A stretch of DNA of 64,000 bases from Leucobacter coleopterorum (GTDB taxonomy: Bacteria > Actinomycetota > Actinomycetes > Actinomycetales > Microbacteriaceae). The notes below the pieces were generated by a model. The model made no database searches, was not told the origin of the DNA, and saw only the letters and a program-made list of their open reading frames with translations. Location: assembly GCF_011382985.1 (NCBI RefSeq), contig NZ_CP049933.1:496001-560000 (forward strand), written 5' to 3'. Below, one piece after another: positions 21,226-29,214 of this stretch (positions within the stretch are counted from its first letter, which is position 1; the number at the start of each line of letters is the position of its first letter). A program made the position numbers and the translations under genes.

Positions 21226-21792
21226 TTGATCTTCACTCAATCACTGACGATACTGTCGACGATCCTGATCCCCGGTCTGTTATTCATTCTTATGCTCAAA
21301 CGCGGCTGGCTGCCAGCGCTACGAACTCCGATCGACAGGGGAACCCTGCTCGGTGGCAAGGCAGTCTTCGGGCCAACGAAGACCTGGCTCGGGGTGGTGG
21401 TCTACACACTGGGAGCCGGCATTGTGGGTGCACTGTGGGGAATCTTGTTTGCGGCAGGATGGTCCGGCTGGAGTGGTGGCCTGGCCCCCGTGTTTGAATC
21501 ACCTCTTGCTGTTCTCAACGGCGCAACCATCGGGCTTTGGTACGCGGCGGCGGAACTGCTCAATAGTTTTGTCAAAAGACGACTAGGAATAGCCCCGAGT
21601 GCAGAGACAATCGGGGCTGGGCGGATACTGCAGCGTGCCATCGACCTGGGCGATGGCATTCTGGCCGTGGCGATCCTCTTACTCATTTGGCGGGTCGACC
21701 CGGTGCTCATTGCGCTTACAGCTGTACTCGGTTTCGCTGTTCACGCTCTCACCGATGTGCTCATGTACCGGTTGCGCCTCAAACACCGTTGA
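21226..21792 (+). CDS. CDP-archaeol synthase (CarS/DUF46)-like membrane cytidylyltransferase
   Basis: 188 aa. TTG start chosen for the GATAAGGG six nt upstream and the hydrophobic N-terminus. Four to five membrane helices. The family signatures are clear: PIDRGTLLGGKAVFGPTKTW (res 35-54), ELLNSFVKRRLGI (110-122) and the acidic QRAIDLGDG (137-144). In archaea this family moves CMP from CTP to unsaturated archaetidic acid; bacterial members are largely uncharacterised. Here it is convergent with the rest of the lipid cassette (its stop is 12 nt from the neighbour's). It probably activates a phospho-lipid or phospho-prenol as its CDP derivative. The preceding 235 bp (20991-21225) hold no gene that I can support. 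Confidence 0.82.
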   Translation: MIFTQSLTILSTILIPGLLFILMLKRGWLPALRTPIDRGTLLGGKAVFGPTKTWLGVVVYTLGAGIVGALWGILFAAGWSGWSGGLAPVFESPLAVLNGATIGLWYAAAELLNSFVKRRLGIAPSAETIGAGRILQRAIDLGDGILAVAILLLIWRVDPVLIALTAVLGFAVHALTDVLMYRLRLKHR

Positions 21793-21804
21793 TGCCGCTG
21801 CGAA

Positions 21805-22416
21805 TCAGCCCAGCAGCACGAGCAACCCCGCGGTCACAAGGGGGATCGTTAGGTTGTCTGTTCCGCGCGGTGAGTAACGCTCCGTCGCAGCGGCGAGGAT
21901 CGCGACGACCCCGATCGAAACCGCTCCGAAGCCGCAGGCCGCAACCACCACCGCGGTGACACCTACGAACACCACCGATCCCCACCAGGTCTTGGAACTG
22001 GAGCGGAGCAAATCGCCGGTGAGTCCCGCGGCTACGTCACCCAGGCCGAGTGTGAGCGCGGCAGCCACGAAGATCTCAAATCGATCGCCAGCGATACAGG
22101 CTCCGATAGCTAGGCCCAGCGGCAAATAGACATCGCCGAGCGACCGACGACGCACCTTATGAATCGAGGTGAATACCTGAAAATGCCGAGACAAAAGCAT
22201 CAGCGCAGAGAAGCCGAGAGCCAGCGTCACGAACAACCACACGGGCATCAGCTGGTGCACTGCCACGGCGAACAGACAGGCTGCGACGTGAGCGACTCTG
22301 CGGGTTAACTCGGTCGGCGCACCGCGCTTGCGCACGAGGTACTCGAGCACCACGAAGGCCGTGAGGAGCACCAGCGTTGCTCCAAGAAAAACGGCTACCT
22401 CGGAAGCGGGGATCAC
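21805..22416 (-). CDS. Dolichol/phytol kinase-like membrane protein
   Basis: 203 aa. GTG 22416 overlaps the stop of the upstream GNAT gene (GTGA), so the longer upstream reading is rejected. Six to seven membrane helices. RRVAHVAACLFAVAVH, HKVRRRSLGDVYLPLG and LGLGDVAAGLTGDLL resemble the CTP-dependent polyprenol/phytol kinase and phosphatidate cytidylyltransferase group (SEC59/VTE5/DGK1). It may phosphorylate a long-chain prenol or transfer a cytidylyl group. It is the last gene of the five-gene cassette operon. Confidence 0.7.
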   Translation of the reverse strand: MIPASEVAVFLGATLVLLTAFVVLEYLVRKRGAPTELTRRVAHVAACLFAVAVHQLMPVWLFVTLALGFSALMLLSRHFQVFTSIHKVRRRSLGDVYLPLGLAIGACIAGDRFEIFVAAALTLGLGDVAAGLTGDLLRSSSKTWWGSVVFVGVTAVVVAACGFGAVSIGVVAILAAATERYSPRGTDNLTIPLVTAGLLVLLG

Positions 22417-22931
22417 GAGCGCCCCTCGTGCACGAGATACAGCGGTCGTGCTTTCGAAGTGTGTGCTCGAACAGCTCTGATACGCGCCGGCATCATACGT
22501 CTGGCCAGAAAAGCTCCACGGGTGAGCCAGATCACCTCTGCGAGGCTCGATTCTCGGAAACCAAACGTCCGCTGCGCCCACAGAGCGAATCCCGGCTGAA
22601 ACGTCACCGCGACCGCGGGTAGGTCGTCGGTGAGCAATAGATCGAGCATGCTGCGAAACAACTCTCCGTTGCGGTGCTCACGCACGACAAAGAGGAAGCC
22701 GAGCTCTGGCACGCCAGACGCCCGACCCTCTGCCAAGAACCAGCCGACGACCCGGTCGTCGTCGAGAGCTACGACGAGGCGACCTTTCGCGAGTGACCTC
22801 CGCAGTTGCCGATCTGATCTCGGCGATATCGACGGTTCAGTCTTCACCAGGGCTTGGATCTGTTCGATGATCCCATCCCGGGCGCCCTCAACGACGTCAG
22901 TCGTCACATGAATAGTCTCGGTCACCCCCAC
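22413..22931 (-). CDS. GNAT-like N-acyltransferase of the lipid cassette
   Basis: 172 aa. GTG 22931 (or the GTG 6 nt further in). The middle part looks like a GNAT domain: LVVALDDDRVVGWFLAEG, then GFLFVVREHRNGELFRSML and WAQRTFGFRES. The acetyl-CoA loop is degenerate (V-R-E-H-R-N-G-E-L). It lies between the CDP-alcohol transferase and the kinase-like gene, so it may modify an amino head group of the product. It could also be an unrelated passenger. Start and function are uncertain. Confidence 0.65.
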   Translation of the reverse strand: MGVTETIHVTTDVVEGARDGIIEQIQALVKTEPSISPRSDRQLRRSLAKGRLVVALDDDRVVGWFLAEGRASGVPELGFLFVVREHRNGELFRSMLDLLLTDDLPAVAVTFQPGFALWAQRTFGFRESSLAEVIWLTRGAFLARRMMPARIRAVRAHTSKARPLYLVHEGRS

Positions 22932-22986
22932 AACCCACTATCAAAGGAGCGATCCTCGCTCAGAATCAACTCGTTCAGCAAACGGT

Positions 22987-23646
22987 TCATGCCAGAAACA
23001 GGATCGCGCCGGCAGCAAGGGGAACCACCAGGGCCGCCCAAAGCGCTTGGCGGCCGGTCTTGCGAATCTTGATGAGTGTGAGCTGCAGAATCGAGAGAAC
23101 AATCAACACAACCGAGCCGAGAATAGCCACCCACAGTGCGCCCTGAAAGATCTGATCGAAGAGCAGAAACACAATAGCGGCGAGCGAGAGGTGGCACACC
23201 ACAATGCCGCGGTAGTACTTGATGGGCTCATCGTCGGTGAAGCCCTCAATGTTGAACCTGATCAATCGGAGAATACCGGTCGCCACAATCACAAATCCGA
23301 CCGACCATCCCAAGATTCCGGGTGCAATGTAGAAGCTGCTCAAAACAGCGGCGTACACCGAGTAGTTGATCACGTCGATGAAGCTATCGAGCTGCCGCCC
23401 AAACTCGCTCGAAACGCCAAGGCGCCTCGCCACAAACCCATCGAGCATGTCGAGCAGAAACGCTCCGAGCGCACACAGCACACTCGCGCGAAGGCTGCCG
23501 ACGACGGCAAGGCCGATGGCGGTCCAGGCGACCAGAAGACTCAGGAGTGAGACGGCCCCTGCCGGGCCGATGGCCTGGATCCAGTATTGGATCCCGGTGG
23601 TCGCCGGTGCTTCGCGTCGCTCTGCGGTGTTCTCAGGCCGCTTCAT
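22987..23646 (-). CDS. CDP-alcohol phosphatidyltransferase (PssA/archaetidylserine synthase-like)
   Basis: 219 aa, about six membrane helices. The complete CDP-alcohol motif is present: Asp66, Asp69, Gly70, Ala73, Arg74, Gly83, Asp87 and Asp91 with exact family spacing (DMLDGFVARR...GRQLDSFID). RLIRFNIEG further on resembles the serine-type subgroup. The enzyme displaces CMP from a CDP-lipid with a small polar alcohol to form a phospholipid. It overlaps the end of the PEP-synthase-like gene by 14 nt, so the two are co-expressed. The likely CDP-lipid source is the CarS-like or kinase-like neighbour. Confidence 0.88.
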   Translation of the reverse strand: MKRPENTAERREAPATTGIQYWIQAIGPAGAVSLLSLLVAWTAIGLAVVGSLRASVLCALGAFLLDMLDGFVARRLGVSSEFGRQLDSFIDVINYSVYAAVLSSFYIAPGILGWSVGFVIVATGILRLIRFNIEGFTDDEPIKYYRGIVVCHLSLAAIVFLLFDQIFQGALWVAILGSVVLIVLSILQLTLIKIRKTGRQALWAALVVPLAAGAILFLA

Positions 23647-26074
23647 CGATGTCTCCCGTTGTTCCGTTGATGGTGATGATCTGTCCGGTACGAAGCACTT
23701 CCGTTGCTCCCATGGCGGCGACGACGGCTGGCATCCCTAGTTCCCGAGAGATGATTGAGACGTGGGAGAGCGCGTTCCCTCGCTCGGTCACAACCCCGGC
23801 CGCTTGAACAAAGAGCAGGGTCCAGCCCGGGTCGATATGGCTCGTCACGAGGATCTTTCCTCGAACATCGATGGTCGGATCGAACTCACCAACCACGATG
23901 ACCTCCGCAGTGAGTACGCCGGGAGAAACCCCCATGCCCTTTGCCATGCCGTCTCCGGAACGCTGGTCATCCGCGAGTAAAGAGCGCGGTGCTATCAGGC
24001 CAAAACCGACCATCCGCCTGGCGAGGGTCGCCGACTCGTACTCAGCAAATTCTGCTTTCCGCCTGGCGACCACGCCCCTCAAGTCTCGATCCCAGCCGTG
24101 CCCGTACACCGTTTGGTCGAGTTCGTCTTCTGTCACCCAGAACACATCGCTGGCGGTATCGAGCACGTTTGCCTGCACCAGGCGCTCTCCCAACGCGGAA
24201 TAAGCCGTTCTCGCGAGTCCATACACCTGCGCCCGGTTGAACCGGAACCGCTCACGCCAATCGATTGCCTGCCTGGTGTGTTTGCCGGTCCAGGCCGTGC
24301 CGAATCTTCCTCTGGCCACGCGAGGCCCGGCATCCCGAGCGGGCTTTCCAGCCGGATCAGTGCCCAGCGCCAGCGAAACGATCACGCTGTAGTCGTCACC
24401 GAGCCTCGGGTTCTCGAGCTGGAGTTCGTCGGGTGCTCTGCCGCCGAAACGGTCGAGGTACTCGTCTACCAACCCCTTAAGCTGTGGCCATTTCGGAGAG
24501 TCGAGTACTTCTTGCACAGAGACAGTGGGCCGGGTGAGGGATCTCAACTCGTTACCCAGCTGACCTAGAGCGCTGAGCGGTGCGATACTGGCTCGATCAC
24601 TCAACCCGTGTAGATAGCCGAGATAGTCGGCGTGCTGCTCGGGTGTGAAACAGTACGTCTTGAGCAGGCCGTGAAAGATCATCACCCGCAGATCATTGAA
24701 CACCGGCACAGCCCACATGGTGAGTAGCTCGGAACGCATCCGCTCAATCTCGACCAAAATCGCATCAGCTTGGAGCCTCGTCCAATCGAGAGCCTCGTAG
24801 CGACGCAGCTTCAATCCGAATTGGCGTTTGAACCGTTCCGACATCGAATTCGATCGCAGCAGGAGCCAGCCCATTCTCGCGATCAGCGGAGCCATCGCTA
24901 ACCCGCCCGCGAAGCCAAGCTTCTTTTGAGTCTCGACCCCCGGCGTACGCGACGGTTGCAGCATCGCCTGGAAAAAATCTTGATTACGGTTCGGCCCCGG
25001 GAGCAGCTTGATCATCTCGTACCAGTTGTCGATCTGGTAGTAGACTCGCCCGCCGAGATAGCCGAGTGTGTTTCGAAAGACGCTTTGTTTTTCTTCGAGA
25101 GCGGCCCTCGACACACCGATCAGGCGGAAGAAAGCAGGGTAGACCCGCGAGTAGAGACCACGAATGAACGAGTAGGTGAGCGGAAGTGTGATGCCGGGGT
25201 AGTTCTCCGCAATATTGCTGCAGTCCCAGGCGAGATCGTAGTCGAGCTGAAGGGTCGTCTGCGGCCGTACCTGCAATAGGGCGAGAGTGTTTCCCTTTGC
25301 GGCCCACTCAATATCTACCGGGTGACCAAGCCATCGTTCGCAGTCGAGTGCAATGTCAAGCAGCGCTGCTGGGGCGGGCAGCCGTCGCGGCCACTCCGTC
25401 AACTTCGATACCAGCAGGTGCTGCGCATTCTCACCATCGACGGTTGTGTTGCGCGATCCCTCGGACCAAGCGAGCGTGATCTCGCCTCGGCCGCTCTCGC
25501 TGAGGAGAACTCCGGTTCTTGAACCGTGAAACATTCGCTGGACAACGATGGAGCCGCCAACTTCCAGGGACGTAAGGCCCCTGGACTTCGCGTAGCTCAC
25601 GATTCCGATCGAGGTGAGTTCACCCAGGCAGGCACGAATCTCGGCCTCGATCCGATCGGGATCGGCGGGGCAGTTAAGTGCTGTTCGGTACTGACCGGCA
25701 AAACTGCTGTCGGCTCCGTCTTCGGCAAGTGCGGAGGTGCGAACGCTCACGCTGCCCCACTCACTCGCCCCTGCGCGGTCAAGCATTTTGGCTATCACTG
25801 TGGAATCAGTTTGCACTGCAGCCTTGTTGTTATCAGACCACTGTTCGAATTCAGCTGTGCTCGATTCGCCGGAGAGGTACGTAGTGATCGCGGCCTCTGC
25901 CCGCGCGCGGTGAGTCGACCAGTCGATCACGATCTCTGAAATCGGCAGGATGATGAACTCGGGGACGAGACCTGGATATCGCTGGGCGAGTTCACGGAGC
26001 CCGTCGGCTTTGTTGCCGACGCCGCCGACTAACTCTGACGGGGCAACGGTTTGACCGAGGGGTGTGTTGGTCAC
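23633..26074 (-). CDS. PEP-synthase/rifampin-phosphotransferase-like dikinase
   Basis: 813 aa. GTG 26074 overlaps the UbiA stop (GTGA), and I reject the longer upstream frame. The N-terminal ~300 residues are a PPDK-type ATP-grasp (VGNKADGLRELA, SVRTSALAEDG). A middle substrate domain has ENYPGITLPLTYSFI and DRFGGRAPDELQLENPR. The C-terminal swivelling His domain has RGNALSHVSIISRELGMP with catalytic His ~771. The order ATP domain - substrate domain - His domain matches rifampin phosphotransferase rather than true PEP synthase. In this lipid setting it may phosphorylate a prenyl or glycerol intermediate using both ATP phosphates. This is inference. Confidence 0.82.
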   Translation of the reverse strand: MTNTPLGQTVAPSELVGGVGNKADGLRELAQRYPGLVPEFIILPISEIVIDWSTHRARAEAAITTYLSGESSTAEFEQWSDNNKAAVQTDSTVIAKMLDRAGASEWGSVSVRTSALAEDGADSSFAGQYRTALNCPADPDRIEAEIRACLGELTSIGIVSYAKSRGLTSLEVGGSIVVQRMFHGSRTGVLLSESGRGEITLAWSEGSRNTTVDGENAQHLLVSKLTEWPRRLPAPAALLDIALDCERWLGHPVDIEWAAKGNTLALLQVRPQTTLQLDYDLAWDCSNIAENYPGITLPLTYSFIRGLYSRVYPAFFRLIGVSRAALEEKQSVFRNTLGYLGGRVYYQIDNWYEMIKLLPGPNRNQDFFQAMLQPSRTPGVETQKKLGFAGGLAMAPLIARMGWLLLRSNSMSERFKRQFGLKLRRYEALDWTRLQADAILVEIERMRSELLTMWAVPVFNDLRVMIFHGLLKTYCFTPEQHADYLGYLHGLSDRASIAPLSALGQLGNELRSLTRPTVSVQEVLDSPKWPQLKGLVDEYLDRFGGRAPDELQLENPRLGDDYSVIVSLALGTDPAGKPARDAGPRVARGRFGTAWTGKHTRQAIDWRERFRFNRAQVYGLARTAYSALGERLVQANVLDTASDVFWVTEDELDQTVYGHGWDRDLRGVVARRKAEFAEYESATLARRMVGFGLIAPRSLLADDQRSGDGMAKGMGVSPGVLTAEVIVVGEFDPTIDVRGKILVTSHIDPGWTLLFVQAAGVVTERGNALSHVSIISRELGMPAVVAAMGATEVLRTGQIITINGTTGDIDEAA

Positions 26075-26974
26075 AGAAATACCACCAATGCGAGAAGAGG
26101 GAGATGGATGGCCGCAATCACGGTCACCCAGGAGTCGCTGGCTCGTCGCACAAGCGCGAGCAGAACTAGCGCGGCAGAGACCCCGGGGGCGATTGGCGAC
26201 GCGCCGGCAACGAAAGCGAGCGCCCCTGAGGCAATCATCAATAACAGCAAAATTGTGAGGGTGATCGGCCGCCCCCACACCGCGCTGTAGGTGTCAGGCA
26301 CCACTGCGCCAGAGGGGTCGAATCGCGGACTGAACTTGCGGGTCAACTCGATTGACACGAACAGCAATGCGAGTGAGACTACACCGGCTACGGTCGCACC
26401 AGAAAATGGAGCGCCGAGCACAATCGCGACCCAGGTGAAGAACGGCAGGTAAAGAAACTCATGGATCAGGAACGATGCGGTGAAATGCCTGGCCATCCAG
26501 TCCCTCGAAAAGAATTCCACCGCGGTGAGTAGGGAGTATAGAACGATTGGAATGTACAGCACGAACCCCAGCCAGCCGCCGAGAAGACCAACACAGGTGA
26601 ACTCCACGACAGTTGCACCCAGCCCGAGCATTGCCAGAGAGAATGGGGTAACCGCACCCCTCTGCACAGGGCGGTCGGGGTACACGGCTGAGTCGTGAGC
26701 GAAGTCTTTCCACTCATCGGTCACCCGATATCTCAGCAACAGAGCCAGGTACAGAAGAAACAGCCACAGGAGCAATAGGGGGATGGGCCAGTTGTGGGCA
26801 GCAGCCTGCCAATGATCGGCGGGCGCCCGTCCATTGAAACCCACTCGGAATAGGCCAACTGAGCCGAGCGCGAAAGCCGCCGAGAGCAAAGCGACTAGCG
26901 GAAGGGGAACCGTTCCCGCAGATAAAGCGCGAGGCCTCTCACCTCGCGTTCACGATGCTGTTTGTCTCGATCAT
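26071..26974 (-). CDS. UbiA-family prenyltransferase (two probable frameshifts near the start)
   Basis: About 301 aa after correction. Eight or nine membrane helices. First Asp-rich motif D-E-W-K-D-F-A-H-D (~res 87-95) followed by YPDRPVQRG; second acidic region RFDPSGAVVPDTYSAVWG. UbiA enzymes move a prenyl chain from its diphosphate to an acceptor. The sequence lacks the NDYxDG-type motif of MenA, so menaquinone synthesis is unlikely. The N-terminus is restored by one C in the CCCC at 26904-26907 (minus strand; gives YLRERFPLPLVALL) and one more base near 26940. It then starts at ATG 26974 behind AAAGAG. First gene of the cassette operon. Confidence 0.78.
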
Positions 26975-27174
26975 TGCTCTTTTATCCTGATGTGTTGGGG
27001 TCAGTACCGCGATGCAGCCACCGGCAAGTGAGGCTCGCATTCGAGGGCGAACAAGAGCCTTTCCTTGGTTTTGTGTTGCACTTTTGGAAACATTGTTCTT
27101 GAAGTTCTCTATTGTATCCGTTTAAGAAGGCGCGAAATTAATTGTTCAGGTGTGCTGTTTGTGAGTGGGATTGC

Positions 27175-27249
27175 CTAGCTCGTGGTGATGATCTGGCGCT
27201 TGAGCGCGCCGTTACTGATCTGCGTGACCACCACCGCGAATGCCTGTAG
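27175..27249 (+). pseudogene. resB 3'-end remnant at the right border of the lipid cassette
   Basis: Reads LARGDDLALERAVTDLRDHH... and ends in TAG, matching the last 25 codons of resB at 20916-20990. There is no upstream resB sequence; the preceding DNA is the AT-rich leader of the cassette operon. The substitutions are mainly synonymous, so this is a diverged homologous resB end rather than a recent copy. Confidence 0.8.
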
Positions 27250-27252
27250 GAA

Positions 27253-27593
27253 TTAGACGCAGGCCTCTTCTCCGACCGGATCCGCGACGATGTTGTCGGA
27301 GGCCGCGGGGAAGTTTTCGATCTCACTACGCATACAGACCTGGCGGTATTCAAGAGTTCGTGTGAGCTCACATTTCTTTCCGTGTCAACAACCGCGTCGA
27401 TGGTTGTTGCTCTGAGCGCCCCTGCGCCACCTGCGCGAATTGTTACCGATACTTTGAGTCCCGGCACAAAGTAAGGGTTTGGGCGCATGAACCCCGATTC
27501 CAAGAATGCACTGATCATGCCCAGGCCCGAGAAAGTAGCGTCGATACTGGCCTGGCCTGCGGCTGGATTGGGGCCCGCCGAACATGCACCCGT
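27253..27593 (-). pseudogene. Fragment of an unrecognised secreted protein
   Basis: An open frame without a visible start reads GACSAGPNPAAGQASIDA at its beginning, then NPYFVPGLKVSVTIRAGG, and ends EIENFPAASDNIVADPVGE before TAA at 27253. One missing base near 27341 must be restored to reach this end. The first residues look like the region just after a lipobox Cys, but no signal peptide is encoded upstream. The stop lies 3 nt from the resB remnant. I do not recognise the family. Probably truncated by the rearrangement at this border. Confidence 0.45.
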
Positions 27594-27687
27594 TTATGCC
27601 CAATGCGCCAGTTGTCCCCCTTCGAGAGAGACGCTTGGTAGTAAAAGGGGTGCAACCACGGAGGAGAAGCTTCGTTTTGCCTAGTGG

Positions 27688-28371
27688 CTAACGAACCTCG
27701 GCGTGACTCGCGAGGCCCAGACGATTCCCGAGCCCGAAGTAGTGCCTGAAATTGTAGATCAGCGGACGCCAGAGCCCTGGGTTGATGTGGGAGGTTCGAT
27801 CGATCGTTAGCTCGTCAGCTGCATGGACCTGGGTGCAGCGAGCATGCACAACCGAGAGGCCACCAGCTTCGTCGTGGATTGACGTGACTTTGGCTTCCAA
27901 ATGCACGGGTAGCTCCACAACCCGGTGCGGAGTGACCGTGTCGGCTTGAATCGGATGCCACCCGACCACTTCAAATTTATCGGCGACGAAGTGGGTGCCC
28001 TTTCGTTTGGAGGGTGGAACCGGATCAGCCCCGGTTGTGTCGCCGAGTTGTTCCATTTTCTGCCAGCTCGTTTCATCGGCAAGATTCAAGACGAGTTCGG
28101 GGTGGAGCTTCAGATTGGCAAGGGTGTGGCTGTCGGAGCCGAGCCCGAGAACGAGAAGGTTATCGAGGGCCCAATAGGAGGATATGGGGGCAAGGTTCGT
28201 GGTGCCATCAGTGTTCATTGAGGAGACCACGGCCACCGGGGTGCCAAAGTAAAGGACGGACGGCTTGATCGGTCGATGCGTGCTGTGAGGAATTGAGTTC
28301 TGGGCAGGCACGGTTTGCTGTAGTTCTTCGGTGCTGCCGCGAACAGGTGTGAAAATCGATGATTTGTTCAT
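27688..28371 (-). CDS. Flavin reductase-like FMN-binding protein
   Basis: 227 aa. Start ATG 28371 chosen for AGAGGA 7 nt upstream; the longer frame would run into the divergent regulator. It belongs to the flavin-reductase-like (split-barrel) family: FGTPVAVVSSMNTDGTTNLA, LGLGSDSHTLANL, LNLADE. Such proteins bind FMN and reduce it or use it to reduce small compounds. It is divergent from an ArsR-type regulator, which probably controls it. The pair is visibly less GC-rich than the flanking genes. Confidence 0.8.
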   Translation of the reverse strand: MNKSSIFTPVRGSTEELQQTVPAQNSIPHSTHRPIKPSVLYFGTPVAVVSSMNTDGTTNLAPISSYWALDNLLVLGLGSDSHTLANLKLHPELVLNLADETSWQKMEQLGDTTGADPVPPSKRKGTHFVADKFEVVGWHPIQADTVTPHRVVELPVHLEAKVTSIHDEAGGLSVVHARCTQVHAADELTIDRTSHINPGLWRPLIYNFRHYFGLGNRLGLASHAEVR

Positions 28372-28435
28372 GCAACTATCCTCTGACGAACTTACTTCGG
28401 TCGTCGTCGAACTGTGCGTGCGAGAGAATCGAAGG

Positions 28436-29130
28436 ATGGATGATCGTGCAGACGGTGCAGCCCTGGCGAAAGTAGCGAGCGTCATCGCTGACACTAGTCG
28501 GGCGACGATGTTGATTGGATTGCTCGACGGTAGAGCATGGACTGCAACAGAGTTGGCAAGGTATGCCGGAGTAGCGAACTCAACTGCCTCGGAGCATCTT
28601 CATGTGCTTGTGGGTAGTGGGCTCTTGGAAGAGCGGCGTGCCGGTCGACATCGTTACTTGCGTCTGAAAGATCCGAGTGTCTCTGAGCTGCTCGAGAAGT
28701 TATCGCTCCTGACTGTGCCAACAGCACCAAGATCTTCGTTGAGCGCCGTATCAAGAAATCACGAAATGCGTGCAGCAAGAACTTGTTATGATCACTTGGC
28801 CGGGGAACTCGGTGTGTTGCTTTTGGCTGCTTTGAGAGCACGTCGATTTCTCACTGCGGAGTTCCTCACTCGGGAAGGGGCTGAATGGTGTGCGTCAATA
28901 GGTGTTGACGTCGAGGCGGTTCGCGGCTCTCGTCGCCCGATTGTTCGCTACTGTCTCGACTGGACAGAAAGACTGGACCACCTTGCCGGTGGGTTGGGGC
29001 CGTGCTACTGAAACGGTTCCTCACGCTTGACTGGTTAGTAGAGGGAAGTTCTCCCCGTGTGCTTCGAGTAACAGAGCTTGGTTACAGAGAGCTGGAAAAA
29101 CAACTGGGCATACACGCACCGGGAAAGTGA
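28436..29130 (+). CDS. ArsR-family winged-helix regulator (one frameshift)
   Basis: Frame-corrected 231 aa. ATG 28436 is preferred; upstream in-frame GTG 28331 would overlap the divergent gene. Residues ~8-85 form a winged helix (VIADTSRATMLIGLLDG, TATELARYAGVANSTASEHL, LEERRAGRHRYLRL). A C-terminal extension with CLDWTERLDHLAGGLG is typical of a larger ArsR subgroup found next to flavin-dependent or antibiotic-modifying enzymes. The frame is lost in the GGGG at 28996-28999; one added G restores LLKRFLTLDWLVEG to the TGA at 29128-29130. Likely represses the divergent flavin reductase. Confidence 0.85.
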
Positions 29131-29202
29131 GTTACGCGTGTCATCGGTCGGACACGGCGTGCCAAGGGTGAAGACCCAAGGATGCTCGGAGGCTGGACGG
29201 GC

Positions 29203-29208
29203 TAGCAT
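29203..29208 (+). promoter_or_regulatory. -10 box for the probably leaderless menaquinone methyltransferase gene
   Basis: TAGCAT ends 6 nt before GTG 29215, with no Shine-Dalgarno sequence between. This fits a leaderless mRNA. Confidence 0.45.
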
Positions 29209-29214
29209 ATAGGG

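Noticed and set aside
26071-26974. UbiA protein as MenA of menaquinone synthesis
   Set aside because: Its Asp-rich motif (DEWKDFAHD, YPDRPVQRG) differs from the NDYxDG-type motif of MenA, and its partners are lipid enzymes.
21226-27174. Prophage or transposon as carrier of the lipid cassette
   Set aside because: No integrase, transposase, tRNA target or terminal inverted repeat is present; the only border signal is the resB-end duplication.
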